Source: Phycicoccus endophyticus (GTDB lineage Bacteria; Actinomycetota; Actinomycetes; Actinomycetales; Dermatophilaceae). Taken from it: DNA of 64,000 nucleotides. The DNA lies in contig NZ_JAANCN010000016.1 in NCBI RefSeq assembly GCF_011326735.1, positions 1-64,000 on the forward strand. The letters run 5' to 3'. The position numbers were made by a program, and so were the translations under genes. Under the pieces are notes generated by a model. It was not told the origin of the DNA, did not search any database, and saw only the letters and a list, made by a program, of their open reading frames with translations. Below, one piece after another: positions 47,234 through 55,671 of the stretch; the stretch's first letter is position 1, and each line of letters starts with the position of its first letter.

Positions 47234-47998
47234 TCAGGCGCCGAATCGGCGGTGGCGCTCGCCGTAGGCCCGCAGCGCGCGCAGGAAGTCGACCTTGCGG
47301 AAGTCCGGCCAGAACGCCTCGCAGAAGTAGAACTCGCTGTGCGCGCTCTGCCACAGGAGGAACCCCGAGAGCCGCTGCTCCCCGGAGGTGCGGATCACGA
47401 GGTCGGGGTCGGGCTGGCCCTTGGTGTAGAGGTGCTCGGCGATGTGCTCGACGTCGATGACCTCGGCGAGCTCCTCGAGGCTGGTGCCGCGGCTCGCCTG
47501 CTCGTGCAGGAGGCTGCGCACCGCGTCGGCGATCTCGCGCCGGCCGCCGTAGCCCACGGCGACGTTGACGAGCATCCCGTCGACGGCCCGGGTGCGCTCG
47601 GCGGCCGCCTTGAGCCGCTCCGCGGTCGCGGCCGGCAGCAGGTCGAGGGCGCCGACGGGGTTGACCCGCCAGCGCATCGTCGCCGCGATGGACTCCACCG
47701 ACCCCTCGATGATCCGCAGCAGCGGGCGCAGCTCGCGCTCGGGACGGTTGAGGTTGTCGGTCGAGAGCAGCCACAGGGTGACCACCTCGACCCCGACCTC
47801 CTCGCACCAGGCGAGCAGGTTGGCGATGTTGTCGGCGCCGGCCCGGTGCCCCTCCTCGGTGCCCGCACCGCGCAGCTTGGCCCAGCGGCGGTTGCCGTCG
47901 ACGAGCACGCCGACGTGCCGGGGCATCGGGGCCGACCCGAGCTGGCGGGTCAGCCGTCGGGCGTAGGCGGCATAGACCACGTCGCCGAGCCGCCGCAT
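47234..47998 (-). CDS. Isoprenyl transferase (cis-prenyl/UppS family)
   Basis: The 254-residue enzyme extends allylic diphosphates with isopentenyl diphosphate in the cis configuration. It has HVGVLVDGNRRWAKLRG with the catalytic Asp, GHRAGADNIANLLAWCEE, LSTDNLNRPERE, NVAVGYGGRREI and the C-terminal PDLVIRTSGEQRLSGFLLWQSAHSEFYF. Actinobacteria often have two homologues, one making decaprenyl and one shorter Z-farnesyl diphosphate; this copy in the phoH-trhA neighbourhood is more like the second, but the product is not proven. ATG nine nt after AGGAGG. Confidence 0.9.
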   Translation of the reverse strand: MRRLGDVVYAAYARRLTRQLGSAPMPRHVGVLVDGNRRWAKLRGAGTEEGHRAGADNIANLLAWCEEVGVEVVTLWLLSTDNLNRPERELRPLLRIIEGSVESIAATMRWRVNPVGALDLLPAATAERLKAAAERTRAVDGMLVNVAVGYGGRREIADAVRSLLHEQASRGTSLEELAEVIDVEHIAEHLYTKGQPDPDLVIRTSGEQRLSGFLLWQSAHSEFYFCEAFWPDFRKVDFLRALRAYGERHRRFGA

Positions 47999-48126
47999 GC
48001 CTCACGTCCTCCTGCTGTTCCGGAGGGCCGGCGGTGCGTCCGCGGGCCTGCGCTCACGCTACTCCGCCTCGGCGCCGGGCCCCGTGGAGAGCCTGTGGCG
48101 AACCTGTGCATCTCCGCCGCAGGTTC

Positions 48127-48150
48127 CTAACCTACGCTCGCGTAGGTTAG
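48127..48150. promoter_or_regulatory. 24-bp palindromic operator overlapping the trhA -10
   Basis: Perfect 10-bp arms CTAACCTACG and CGTAGGTTAG flank CTCG, ending nine nt before the ATG of the TrhA-type gene. TAGGTT (48143-48148) inside the right arm fits a -10 for a leaderless mRNA, so a bound repressor would block the promoter. TAGGTTAG also resembles half of the DtxR/IdeR iron box, but the half-sites face outward rather than inward. Confidence 0.65.
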
Positions 48151-48159
48151 CCTCGGAGC

Positions 48160-48876
48160 ATGGACGCCAACCCCGCTCGCCCCACCCCCGAGCAGGGGCG
48201 CCTCGAGGCCCTCGAGACCCGGGTCGAGGCAGCCCTGCAGCAGGTCAAGCCGAAGCTGCGCGGCTGGCTGCACGCGGCGATGACGCCCGTCGCGCTCGTC
48301 GCCGGCGTCGTCCTCGTCGTCCTCGCGACGACGACCCAGGGGAAGGTCTCGGCCGCCGTCTTCGCCGGCACCGCCGTGCTGCTCTTCGGCACCTCGGCGG
48401 TCTACCACCGGGGCACCTGGTCGCCGCGCGTCGGCGGCGTGCTGCGCCGGCTGGACCACTCGAACATCTTCCTCATCATCGCGGGCAGCTACACCCCGTT
48501 CGCGCTCTTCCTGCCCAGTGGCCAGGCGCGCACGCTGCTCGCGGTCGTGTGGGGCGGCGCCCTGGTCGGGGTCCTGTTCCGGGTCCTGTGGACCGGTGCC
48601 CCCCGCTGGCTCTACGTCCCGGTCTACCTGCTGCTCGGCTGGGTGGCCGTGTTCTACTTCGCGCCGCTCGTCGAGCACGTCGGCGCGGGCGTCATGACCT
48701 GGGTGGTCGTCGGGGGCGTGCTCTACAGCCTCGGCGCGATCGTCTACGGCACCAAGCGCCCGGACATCTCGCCGCGCTGGTTCGGCTTCCACGAGGTCTT
48801 CCACGCCCTGACGATCCTCGCCTTCACGGCGCACTTCGTCGCCGCGTCGCTCGCCCTGACCGGCCACACCGCCTGA
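48160..48876 (+). CDS. Hemolysin III / TrhA family membrane protein
   Basis: The 238-residue protein has seven predicted helices and the family residues FGTSAVYHRGTW (Ser-x3-His), LDHSNIFLIIAGSYTPF (Asp and His) and the C-terminal FHEVFHALTILAFTAHFVA (paired His), the putative metal-ligand set shared with adiponectin-receptor-like (PAQR) proteins. These have been linked to membrane-fluidity control or haemolysis; no enzymatic role is firm. A 35-residue amphipathic N-terminus precedes helix 1. Expression is probably controlled by the palindrome at 48127. Confidence 0.9.
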   Translation: MDANPARPTPEQGRLEALETRVEAALQQVKPKLRGWLHAAMTPVALVAGVVLVVLATTTQGKVSAAVFAGTAVLLFGTSAVYHRGTWSPRVGGVLRRLDHSNIFLIIAGSYTPFALFLPSGQARTLLAVVWGGALVGVLFRVLWTGAPRWLYVPVYLLLGWVAVFYFAPLVEHVGAGVMTWVVVGGVLYSLGAIVYGTKRPDISPRWFGFHEVFHALTILAFTAHFVAASLALTGHTA

Positions 48877-48888
48877 GGGTCGCTGCCG

Positions 48889-48905
48889 CCGGCGGGGCCC
48901 GCCGG
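48889..48905. terminator. Bidirectional hairpin between trhA and the mca operon end
   Basis: CCGGCGGG/CCCGCCGG palindrome with a single central base, lying between two convergent genes (12 nt after the TrhA stop and 6 nt before the other stop). Confidence 0.4.
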
Positions 48906-48910
48906 GTCGG

Positions 48911-49204
48911 TCAGCCCCCGGCGCCCGGCCCGCGGCCGGTCCCATCCTCCGCGGGTGGCTCGGCCGTCGGCTGCCCGCCCTCGGGGTCGGGCCCGGCCGC
49001 CGGCTCCTGCGCCGGAGGCTCCGCGACGTCCTCCGGCCCGGCCTGGGCCTCGTTGCGGCCGCGGCCCGCGCGCTGCTGGCGGTAGGACATCCGGCGCATC
49101 CGGTCGTTCATGTTGCGCATGAGGAACCACAGCGCCAGGGCGAGGAAGGCGAAGGCGAGGAAGGCGAGGAATCCGGTCGTCGCGTCGGGGGGTGAGTCGT
49201 TCAC
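48911..49204 (-). CDS. Small single-TM protein coupled to mca
   Basis: The 97-residue protein has one membrane helix ([21 protein letters not shown], about 12-32), a basic stretch ([14 protein letters not shown]) and a disordered Pro/Glu/Gly-rich tail. I do not recognise a domain. Its GTG overlaps the stop of mca (GTGA), so the two are made together; small membrane proteins after mca occur in other actinobacteria, but their function is unknown. Confidence 0.7.
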   Translation of the reverse strand: MNDSPPDATTGFLAFLAFAFLALALWFLMRNMNDRMRRMSYRQQRAGRGRNEAQAGPEDVAEPPAQEPAAGPDPEGGQPTAEPPAEDGTGRGPGAGG

Positions 49205-50139
49205 GCCGCACGCTCCACCCGGGTGTCGTGGGCGAGGCGCAGGCCGCCGCTCGTGGCGAGCGCGTCCGCCTCGGCCGCGTCGTCCGGCAGCCCCGCGAAG
49301 AGGTCGTCCTCGCCCTCGGCGACCGGCACGTAGGAGGCCGCGATCTCGTACTCCTCGACCGGCCAGACCCGCTGCTGCACCTCGCGCGGGACCTTGAACC
49401 ACGTCCCGTCGGGGTCGACCTGCGTCGCGTGCGCCAGGAGCGCGGCGTCGCGGCGGTCGAACCAGTCCGCGCACTCGACGCGCGTCGTGACCACGCGGTC
49501 CTGGCGGTCCCAGCGCTCGAGCCACTCCGCGTACGGGCTCTCCTGCCCGAGCTCGAGGAGGGCGTGGTGGAAGGCCTCGACCCGCCGCCGGTTGAACGTC
49601 TGATTGTAGTAGAGCTTCAGCGGCTGCCACGCGGGCCCGGCCCCCGGGAAGCGCTCGGGGTCGCCGGCGGCCGCGAACGCCGCGACCGACACGTCGTGGC
49701 ACATGACGTGGTCGGGGTGCGGGTAGCCGCCGTTCTCGTCGTAGGTGGTCATGACGTGCGGACGGAACCGGCGCACCTCGCGCACGAGCGCCTCGGTGGT
49801 GACCTCGAGCGGCTCGAGGGCGAAGCAGCCCTCCGGCAGCGGCGGCAGCGGGTCGCCCTCGGGCAGGCCGGAGTCGACGAAGCCGAGCCAGGTGTGCTGG
49901 ATGCCGAGGATCCGCTGGGCCCGGGCCATCTCCTCGCGCCGCACCTGCGCCAGGTCGCGCAGGATGTGGATGTCGTCCTCGAGGCGCGGGTTGAGGATGC
50001 TGCCGCGCTCCCCGCCGGTGCACGAGACGACGAGCACCTCGTGGCCGGCGTCGACGTACTTCGCCATCGTCGCCGCGCCCTTGCTCGACTCGTCGTCCGG
50101 GTGCGCGTGCACGCACATGAGCCGGAGGCGTTCGGACAT
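49201..50139 (-). CDS. mca: Mycothiol S-conjugate amidase Mca
   Basis: Mca cleaves mycothiol-toxin conjugates to release mercapturic acids and is a marker of actinobacteria. The 312-residue zinc amidase has [28 protein letters not shown] (zinc His and Asp-Asp, plus the KGAAT segment seen in Mca but less often in MshB), the [21 protein letters not shown] zinc His block, and [11 protein letters not shown] start. Divergent from the DUF4307 gene. Confidence 0.93.
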   Translation of the reverse strand: MSERLRLMCVHAHPDDESSKGAATMAKYVDAGHEVLVVSCTGGERGSILNPRLEDDIHILRDLAQVRREEMARAQRILGIQHTWLGFVDSGLPEGDPLPPLPEGCFALEPLEVTTEALVREVRRFRPHVMTTYDENGGYPHPDHVMCHDVSVAAFAAAGDPERFPGAGPAWQPLKLYYNQTFNRRRVEAFHHALLELGQESPYAEWLERWDRQDRVVTTRVECADWFDRRDAALLAHATQVDPDGTWFKVPREVQQRVWPVEEYEIAASYVPVAEGEDDLFAGLPDDAAEADALATSGGLRLAHDTRVERAA

Positions 50140-50168
50140 GGGGGACCCTTCGGGTGGAGGTGTCGGGC

Positions 50169-50192
50169 GGTGCCCGAGAATGGACGGGCACC
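50169..50192. promoter_or_regulatory. Inverted repeat between mca and the DUF4307 gene
   Basis: Perfect 8-bp arms GGTGCCCG and CGGGCACC around an 8-nt spacer. It lies in the 89-nt divergent region and could be an operator or a leader hairpin of the mca mRNA. Confidence 0.4.
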
Positions 50193-50228
50193 CATTGTCT
50201 CACTGCCCCCAGGCCCCGAGGAGCCCCC

Positions 50229-50603
50229 GTGCCACTGCCCGACCCGAGGTCGCCCGCCGGGCGCCGCGTCCTGCTCGCCGCGGCCGCCGTGCTCCTCGCG
50301 GTGCTCGCCGTGGTCTGGTACGGCTGGAGCACCACGGCCGGGCAGGTGCGACCCACCGTGACGGGCTACCGGGTCGAGTCCGACACCCTCGTGCGGGTCG
50401 GCTACGACCTCGTCCGGCCGGAGGGCACGGCGGTCACCTGCCGGGTCGCCGGTCTGGACTCCCGCAAGGGGCGGGTCGGCGTCGTCGAGGACCGCGTCCC
50501 GGCGCAGGGCCCGGCCGTCGTCCACCGCACCGTCGAGGTGCGCACGAGCGCCCGCGCGGTCACCGGCGTCGTCGAGTCCTGCACCCGCGTCACGGGCGGC
50601 TGA
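50229..50603 (+). CDS. DUF4307 membrane-anchored protein
   Basis: The 124-residue protein has one N-terminal helix (about 18-36) and an extracytoplasmic beta-rich domain with VTGYRVESDTLVRVGYDLVRPEGTAVTCRVAGLD and a paired Cys near the C-terminus. This matches DUF4307, an actinobacterial family of unknown function usually located between mca and greA. The GTG at 50229 follows GAGGAG by five nt. Confidence 0.82.
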   Translation: MPLPDPRSPAGRRVLLAAAAVLLAVLAVVWYGWSTTAGQVRPTVTGYRVESDTLVRVGYDLVRPEGTAVTCRVAGLDSRKGRVGVVEDRVPAQGPAVVHRTVEVRTSARAVTGVVESCTRVTGG

Positions 50604-50615
50604 GCGGCTCGGGGA

Positions 50616-50645
50616 TGTGACCTGCGGGCCCGCCGTTGCTAGACT
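50616..50645 (+). promoter_or_regulatory. Probable greA promoter
   Basis: -10 TAGACT (50640-50645) with TGTGAC (50616-50621) 18 bp upstream. The mRNA would carry a GC-rich leader of about 130 nt with several short inverted repeats and AGGAG before the greA ATG. Confidence 0.5.
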
Positions 50646-50779
50646 GTCGGCTTCACGTTCGGGTCCGGTCCGACGAGAGCGCCGAGAAGAGGCGGTCGGC
50701 CCGGGCCCGTTGCCGTAGCACCCGCGGCGCAGCCCGCGAGGGTCCGGCGCGAGACGAACGACCCAGGAGCTGATCATCC

Positions 50780-51268
50780 ATGACCGAGACGAGCACCCAC
50801 CAGAGCTACCTCACCCAGGCTGCCTACGACCGTCTCAAGGACGAGCTCGACGAGCTCTCGGGCCCGGGTCGCACCGAGATCGCCAAGCGGATCGAGGCGG
50901 CCCGCGAGGAGGGTGACCTGCGCGAGAACGGCGGCTACCACGCCGCCAAGGAGGAGCAGGGCAAGATGGAGGCCCGCATCCGCCAGCTGACCCAGCTACT
51001 CGAGAACGCGATCATCGGCGAGACGCCCGAGGACGACGGGGTCGTCGAGCCGGGGATGATCGTCACCGTCGAGATGTTCGGCGACGAGGAGCAGTTCCTC
51101 CTCGGCTCGCGCGAGATCAACGACTCCTCGATGCAGGTCTTCTCCGAGAAGTCGCCGATCGGCAGTGCCGTCAACGGCCACTCGGTCGGTGACACCGTCT
51201 CCTACGAGGCCCCCTCGGGCAAGCAGATCGAGGTCACGATCGTCGCCGCGGTGCCCTACACCGGCTGA
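50780..51268 (+). CDS. greA: Transcription elongation factor GreA
   Basis: GreA rescues backtracked RNA polymerase by stimulating transcript cleavage through the secondary channel. The 162-residue protein has the N-terminal coiled coil with LTQAAYDRLKDELDEL, the acidic tip REEGDLRENGGYHAAKEEQGKMEARI and the C-terminal domain with FSEKSPIGSAVNGHSVGDTVSYEAPSGKQIEVTI. A Thr/Ser extension precedes the core. ATG start. Confidence 0.97.
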   Translation: MTETSTHQSYLTQAAYDRLKDELDELSGPGRTEIAKRIEAAREEGDLRENGGYHAAKEEQGKMEARIRQLTQLLENAIIGETPEDDGVVEPGMIVTVEMFGDEEQFLLGSREINDSSMQVFSEKSPIGSAVNGHSVGDTVSYEAPSGKQIEVTIVAAVPYTG

Positions 51269-51299
51269 CTCTCCGCCCGTCCCCCTCTCCCCCCTCCCC

Positions 51300-51334
51300 C
51301 TGAAGGTTCCGGCAGCCGGAGAGAACATTCAGCC
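51300..51334. repeat. 35-bp direct repeat, copy 1
   Basis: Begins CTGAAGGTTCCGGCAGCCGG and ends AACATTCAGCC. It is itself an imperfect hairpin: TCCGGC/GCCGGA in the centre and CTGAAGGTTC/GAACATTCAG outside. It starts 32 nt after the greA stop, behind a C-rich, G-poor tract (51273-51299) that looks like a Rho-loading segment. Confidence 0.8.
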
Positions 51335-51360
51335 ACCGGCCCCTTCTACCCGACCGCTCA

Positions 51361-51395
51361 CTGAAGGTTCCGGCAGCCGGAGAGAACATTCAGCC
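51361..51395. repeat. 35-bp direct repeat, copy 2, containing the mutL-like stop codon
   Basis: Identical to copy 1 with a 61-bp period. The stop codon (51390-51392) and last codon of the minus-strand MutL-like gene lie inside it, so copy 1 may be a duplicate of that gene's end. The pair probably acts as a bidirectional terminator between convergent genes. Confidence 0.8.
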
Positions 51396-52700
51396 GGCGG
51401 CGAGGGTCGTCACCAGGGCGCGGGCCCGCGGAGGGTCGGCCTCGGCGAGCAGACCGGCCGCGAAGAGCACGTAGTCACGGTCGAGGACCACGTCGGCCTC
51501 GTGCGGCACCCGCCAGCCGCCGGCGTGGTCGGCGAGCGCGGCACCGAGGACGCGGTCCGCGACCCCGTCCGGTGCGTGGCGCAGGACCCCGCCGGACCCC
51601 ACGAGCAGGCCGACGTCCGCGAGGGGCCTCGCCCGCTCACCCGGCCCGGGGCGCCCGTGCCGCCGCACCGCCACGGTGACCGCCGCGGTGGCCAGGGCCT
51701 CCTCGGCCGCCCACTGCGTGGCTCCCCGGGAGACGTGCGCGGGGTCGCCGGCCATCCGCGCCGCATGCTCGGCGACACCGGGCGCGAGCGCGAGACCCTC
51801 GCGCCCGGCCGCCTCCACCACCCCCTGCGCGCTCCAGCGCATCCCGAGGTCGGCCTCGACGGTGCGGGCGTGCCACATCGTGCCGACGACCTCGCGGCGC
51901 AGCGCGGCGTCCTCGCCCTGCGGGTGCAGGACGGAGTAGACGTCGGTCGTCGCGCCGCCGACGTCGACGCCGAGCACGTCCCGGCCCAGGACCTCGGCGA
52001 GCAGCTCGACCCCCCGCAGGACCGCGTCGGGGGTCGCCGCGGCGACGAGCTCGGCGAAGCCACGGCCCCGGGAGAGGCCCTTGCCACCGATGACGTGCCG
52101 GAGGAACACCTCCCGGATCGCGGCCCGTGCCCCGCCCGGCTCGACCCGACCGATCTGCGGCAGCACGTTGGCGGCGAGCACGTGCCGGCGGCCCGTGGCC
52201 GCCAGCTCCTCGCGGACCGCGCCCGCGGCGTCCCGGTTCCCGGCGACGACGACGGGAGCGGCGAGCCGGGCCCGCGCCAGCCGGTGGGCGTTGTGGACGA
52301 GCACGTCGGCGTTGCCCCCGTCGGTTCCGCCCACGAGCAGCACGACGTCCGGGCAGGCCGCCCGCAGGGCGCCGACGTCGGGGCCCGCCAGCGGACCGGA
52401 GGCGACGTGGACGACCCGGGCGCCGGCCGAGAGACCGACCCGGAAGCCGGCCTCCGCGGTGACCTCCCGCTCGTACCCGACGACGGCCAGCCGCAGCCCG
52501 CCCCCCGCGCTGGAGCACGCGACGACGCGCCCCGGGGTACCGGCCTCGCCGAGCTCGGCGCGCACGGCGTCGACCCCGTCCATGACGTCCGAGCCCACCG
52601 TCGTGGGGTGCGACGCCCTCCCGAGCACCTCCCCGCCGTCACCGACGAGGAGGGCCTTGGTGAAGGTCGAGCCGACGTCGACGCACAGGACCGCACCCAC
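51390..52700 (-). CDS. MutL/GlmL-type ASKHA ATPase (glutamate mutase L family)
   Basis: The 436-residue protein has the ASKHA phosphate loops VLCVDVGSTFTKALLV (N-terminus) and VLGVDVGGATTDVYSVL (about 240), plus VVLLVGGTDGGNADVLVHNAHRLA and VGLLVGSGGVLRHAPDGV, which match the MutL (GlmL) family. MutL is encoded with adenosylcobalamin-dependent glutamate mutase or ornithine aminomutase in fermentative bacteria and is thought to be a reactivating chaperone. No mutase genes are near. It starts 11 nt after the end of metB on the same strand. GTG start. Confidence 0.82.
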   Translation of the reverse strand: MGAVLCVDVGSTFTKALLVGDGGEVLGRASHPTTVGSDVMDGVDAVRAELGEAGTPGRVVACSSAGGGLRLAVVGYEREVTAEAGFRVGLSAGARVVHVASGPLAGPDVGALRAACPDVVLLVGGTDGGNADVLVHNAHRLARARLAAPVVVAGNRDAAGAVREELAATGRRHVLAANVLPQIGRVEPGGARAAIREVFLRHVIGGKGLSRGRGFAELVAAATPDAVLRGVELLAEVLGRDVLGVDVGGATTDVYSVLHPQGEDAALRREVVGTMWHARTVEADLGMRWSAQGVVEAAGREGLALAPGVAEHAARMAGDPAHVSRGATQWAAEEALATAAVTVAVRRHGRPGPGERARPLADVGLLVGSGGVLRHAPDGVADRVLGAALADHAGGWRVPHEADVVLDRDYVLFAAGLLAEADPPRARALVTTLAAG

Positions 52701-52711
52701 GGCGCGAGCGC

Positions 52712-53890
52712 TCAGGTGAGCCGGTCGAGCGCCTGGCGCAGGTCGGCGACCAGGTCCTCGACGTCCTCGATGCCGACCGACAGGCGCACGAGGTCGCCCG
52801 GCACCTCGAGCTCGGTGCCCGCGACGGAGGCGTGCGTCATCCGGCCCGGGTGCTCGATGAGGGACTCGACGCCGCCGAGGGACTCCCCGAGCGTCCACAC
52901 CTGCGTCTCCGCGCACACCTTGGCCGCGACGTCCTCGCCGCCACGCACCCGGAAAGCGACCATCCCGCCGAAGCGCCTCATCTGGCGGGCGGCGACGTCG
53001 TGGTTCGGGTGCTCCGGCAGACCCGGGTAGTGCACTGCCGTGACGCCCGGGTGCGACTGCAGGAAGTCGACGACGGCCTCGGCGTTGTCGCAGTGCCGCT
53101 CCATCCGGACCGCGAGCGTCTTCAGGCCGCGCAGCACGAGCCAGGCGTCGAACGGACCGGCCACGGCACCCATCGAGTTCTGGTGGAAGGCAACGCGCTC
53201 CGAGACGCTCTCCCCGTCGCGAGTCGTGGCTCCCGGAGCGACGACGACGGCCCCACCGACGACGTCGCTGTGCCCGCCGCAGTACTTCGTCGTCGAGTGG
53301 ACGACGACGTCGGCGCCGAGCGCGATGGGGCTCTGCAGGTAGGGCGAGGCGAAGGTGTTGTCGACGACGAGCAGCGCGCCCGCCTCGTGCGTGAGCGCGG
53401 CGATCGCCTCGACGTCGGCGATGCCGAGCAGCGGGTTGGTCGGGGTCTCGACCCACACCATCCGGGTCTGCGGGCGTAGGGCGGCGCGCACCGACTCGAC
53501 GTCGGCGACCCGCGCGACGGAGTGCGAGACACCCCACGGCTCGAGGACCCGCTTGAACAGCCGGTAGGTGCCGCCGTAGGCGTCCGAGGGCACGACGACA
53601 TGGTCGCCCGGCGACAGCAGCGCCCGCAGCACGGTGTCCTCACCGGCCAGGCCGCTGGCGAACGCGAACCCCCGCTCGCCTCCCTCGAGCGCCGCGACGC
53701 ACTCCTCGAGCGCGGTCCGGGTCGGGTTGGCCGAGCGCGAGTACTCGTAGCCGCCGCGCAGGCCGCCCACCCCGTCCTGCTTGTACGTGCTCACCTGGTG
53801 GATGGGCGGCACGACGGCACCGGTCGTGGCATCGGGCTCCTGCCCCGCGTGGATGGCGCGGGAGGAGAAGCCGAGGTTGTCGAGGGTCAT
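52712..53890 (-). CDS. metB: Cystathionine gamma-synthase
   Basis: The 392-residue PLP enzyme joins O-activated homoserine and cysteine in methionine synthesis. It has SRAIHAGQEPDATTGAVVPPIHQVSTY, YEYSRSANPTRTALE, FASGLAGEDTVL, VDNTFASPYLQSPI and the PLP lysine in VVHSTTKYCGGHSDVVGG. The close relative cystathionine gamma-lyase cannot be excluded by motif alone. ATG with a -10 seven nt upstream; the MutL-like gene follows in the same direction. Confidence 0.88.
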   Translation of the reverse strand: MTLDNLGFSSRAIHAGQEPDATTGAVVPPIHQVSTYKQDGVGGLRGGYEYSRSANPTRTALEECVAALEGGERGFAFASGLAGEDTVLRALLSPGDHVVVPSDAYGGTYRLFKRVLEPWGVSHSVARVADVESVRAALRPQTRMVWVETPTNPLLGIADVEAIAALTHEAGALLVVDNTFASPYLQSPIALGADVVVHSTTKYCGGHSDVVGGAVVVAPGATTRDGESVSERVAFHQNSMGAVAGPFDAWLVLRGLKTLAVRMERHCDNAEAVVDFLQSHPGVTAVHYPGLPEHPNHDVAARQMRRFGGMVAFRVRGGEDVAAKVCAETQVWTLGESLGGVESLIEHPGRMTHASVAGTELEVPGDLVRLSVGIEDVEDLVADLRQALDRLT

Positions 53891-53897
53891 GCCCTCG

Positions 53898-53903
53898 AGG
53901 GTA
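53898..53903 (-). promoter_or_regulatory. -10 hexamer of metB (leaderless type)
   Basis: TACCCT on the minus strand, seven nt before the metB ATG. Confidence 0.45.
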
Positions 53904-53921
53904 GGCGCTGCGGCCTGGGGG

Positions 53922-54920
53922 TCACCCCAGAGGCTTGTGCCACTCCCGCAGGTACCCGCTGGCGCGGTACCCCTGCGCGGCGTTGACGGCGAGCATGTGG
54001 GTGTTCTCGACCGCGTTCCACGTGCGGACGCGCCGCACCTCGGGCAGCTCCTGGACCACGGCCGCGAGCGCGGCGGCCTTGAGGGCGAGCCCCAGCCCGC
54101 GCCCCCGGTGCTCGCGCAGCACGAGGGTGTCCTGCTGGTAGGCGAGGGCGGGTGCGCCGCGGGGCACCTGGAGCGCGGTGTAGCCGACGAGCCGGCCCGA
54201 GCGCAGGTCGCGCGCGAAGGAGGCGACGACGCGGCGCCCCATGGCCCCGGCGCGCTCGTCCTCGCCGCGCACCCGCTCCTCGTCCCAGGCCTCCTCGCCG
54301 AGCTCGAGGTCCCCGAGCGGGGTGTCGGTAGACATCCGCCGGGCGAGGACGGCCCGGTCGGCGAGGTCGGCGTCGGGCATCGCGTCGACGTGGGTCTCCA
54401 CCCGGTACCCGGACGGGGCCGACGGCGCGCTCCCGGTGGCGGTGGCCACGTCCAGGTCGGACCGGAGGACGGTCTGCGCCGCCAGGTAGCCGTGGGCCAG
54501 CGCGAACGGTGCGTGCCCGTCGTCGTCGCGCCCGCCCGACCACCGTGTCTCGGTGTAGGCGGTCGTGCGTCCTGCGGCCCGGGCCTGCTCCTCGGCCCAC
54601 GCCAGCAGCGCACCGCCGTCGCCCCGGCGCCGGTGGGCGGGGTGCACGGCCAGGACGAGCATCGCCGCGTGCTGGTTGTCGAGCAGCGGCAGGACCAGCC
54701 CCGCGGCGCCGACGGGGTCGCCGTCGACGGTCGCGAGCACCTGCAGCCGCCGAGCGGTCGTGTCGCCCTCGAGGCCACGCAGCTCCTGTGCCGTCCACGC
54801 GTCGTGGTCCTCGCCCTCGTCGTGGCGGGCGGCGTCCGCGAGCACTCCCGCCCACGCGTCGAATCGGTTCGCGGCGGTGGGGTCGATGTCGAGTCCGGAG
54901 ACGGGGACGAGCTCGGGCAT
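53922..54920 (-). CDS. Tandem GNAT acetyltransferase
   Basis: The 332-residue protein contains two GNAT folds. The first has [31 protein letters not shown] (acetyl-CoA loop, about 95-125); the second has [23 protein letters not shown] (about 272-295) and ends [32 protein letters not shown]. Double-GNAT proteins in actinobacteria include mycothiol synthase (MshD), but this one lacks clear MshD-specific features, so the substrate is open. ATG at 54920 with no good Shine-Dalgarno. Divergent from msrA. Confidence 0.85.
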   Translation of the reverse strand: MPELVPVSGLDIDPTAANRFDAWAGVLADAARHDEGEDHDAWTAQELRGLEGDTTARRLQVLATVDGDPVGAAGLVLPLLDNQHAAMLVLAVHPAHRRRGDGGALLAWAEEQARAAGRTTAYTETRWSGGRDDDGHAPFALAHGYLAAQTVLRSDLDVATATGSAPSAPSGYRVETHVDAMPDADLADRAVLARRMSTDTPLGDLELGEEAWDEERVRGEDERAGAMGRRVVASFARDLRSGRLVGYTALQVPRGAPALAYQQDTLVLREHRGRGLGLALKAAALAAVVQELPEVRRVRTWNAVENTHMLAVNAAQGYRASGYLREWHKPLG

Positions 54921-54957
54921 GCGGAACACCGTGCCAGCGGTCGCCGTTGCACACCAC

Positions 54958-55653
54958 ATGCTTTTCGGCTCCCGCACGACGACCACCCTGCCGACCCGTG
55001 AGGAGGCCCTGCCGGGCCGCGACCACCGGGTCTTCCCGGTCCCGGTGACCCACGAGGTGCTGGGGACCCCGCTCGAGGGTCCGTGGCCCGACGGCACCGA
55101 GGTCATGTACGTGGCCATGGGCTGCTTCTGGGGCGTCGAGCGCATCTTCTGGCAGCTGCCCGGCGTGGTGACCACCGCCGCCGGCTACATGGGCGGCTAC
55201 ACCCCGAACCCCACGTACGAGGAGACGTGCACCGGCCGCACCGGGCATGCGGAGACCGTCCTCGTGGCCTACGACCCGGCCCGGACCTCACCGGAGCTGC
55301 TGCTCAAGGCCTTCTGGGAGAACCACGACCCGACCCAGGGCAACCGGCAGGGCAACGACCTCGGCACGGCCTACCGCTCGGCGGTCTTCACGACGACCCC
55401 GGGGCAGGCAGCCGCGGCCGAGGCGACCCGGCATGCCTTCCAGGAGGTGCTCACCCGGGCCGGACGCGGCAGCGTGACGACGACCATCGCGCCCGCCGAG
55501 GTGGCCGGGCCGTTCTGGTACGCCGAGGACTACCACCAGCAGTACCTCCACAAGAACCCCGGCGGCTACTGCAACCACGGCCCGAACGGGCTGACCTGCC
55601 CGGTGGGGGTCGCCGACCTCCCGGCGCAGACCGACGTCGCGCCCCCCGCGTGA
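54958..55653 (+). CDS. msrA: Peptide methionine sulfoxide reductase MsrA
   Basis: MsrA reduces the S-form of methionine sulfoxide in proteins. The 231-residue enzyme has the nucleophile Cys in [65 protein letters not shown] and the C-terminal resolving-Cys region [19 protein letters not shown] 50-residue N-terminal extension matches the longer (E. coli-like) MsrA class. ATG at 54958, 37 nt from the divergent GNAT gene. Confidence 0.95.
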   Translation: MLFGSRTTTTLPTREEALPGRDHRVFPVPVTHEVLGTPLEGPWPDGTEVMYVAMGCFWGVERIFWQLPGVVTTAAGYMGGYTPNPTYEETCTGRTGHAETVLVAYDPARTSPELLLKAFWENHDPTQGNRQGNDLGTAYRSAVFTTTPGQAAAAEATRHAFQEVLTRAGRGSVTTTIAPAEVAGPFWYAEDYHQQYLHKNPGGYCNHGPNGLTCPVGVADLPAQTDVAPPA

Positions 55654-55671
55654 GCTGACTGCGGCCGCGGG

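Noticed and set aside
51300-51395. 35-bp direct repeat considered as att sites or a CRISPR start
   Set aside because: Only two copies, no integrase or cas genes, and the 26-bp spacer is non-repeated; a duplicated gene end/terminator explains it better.
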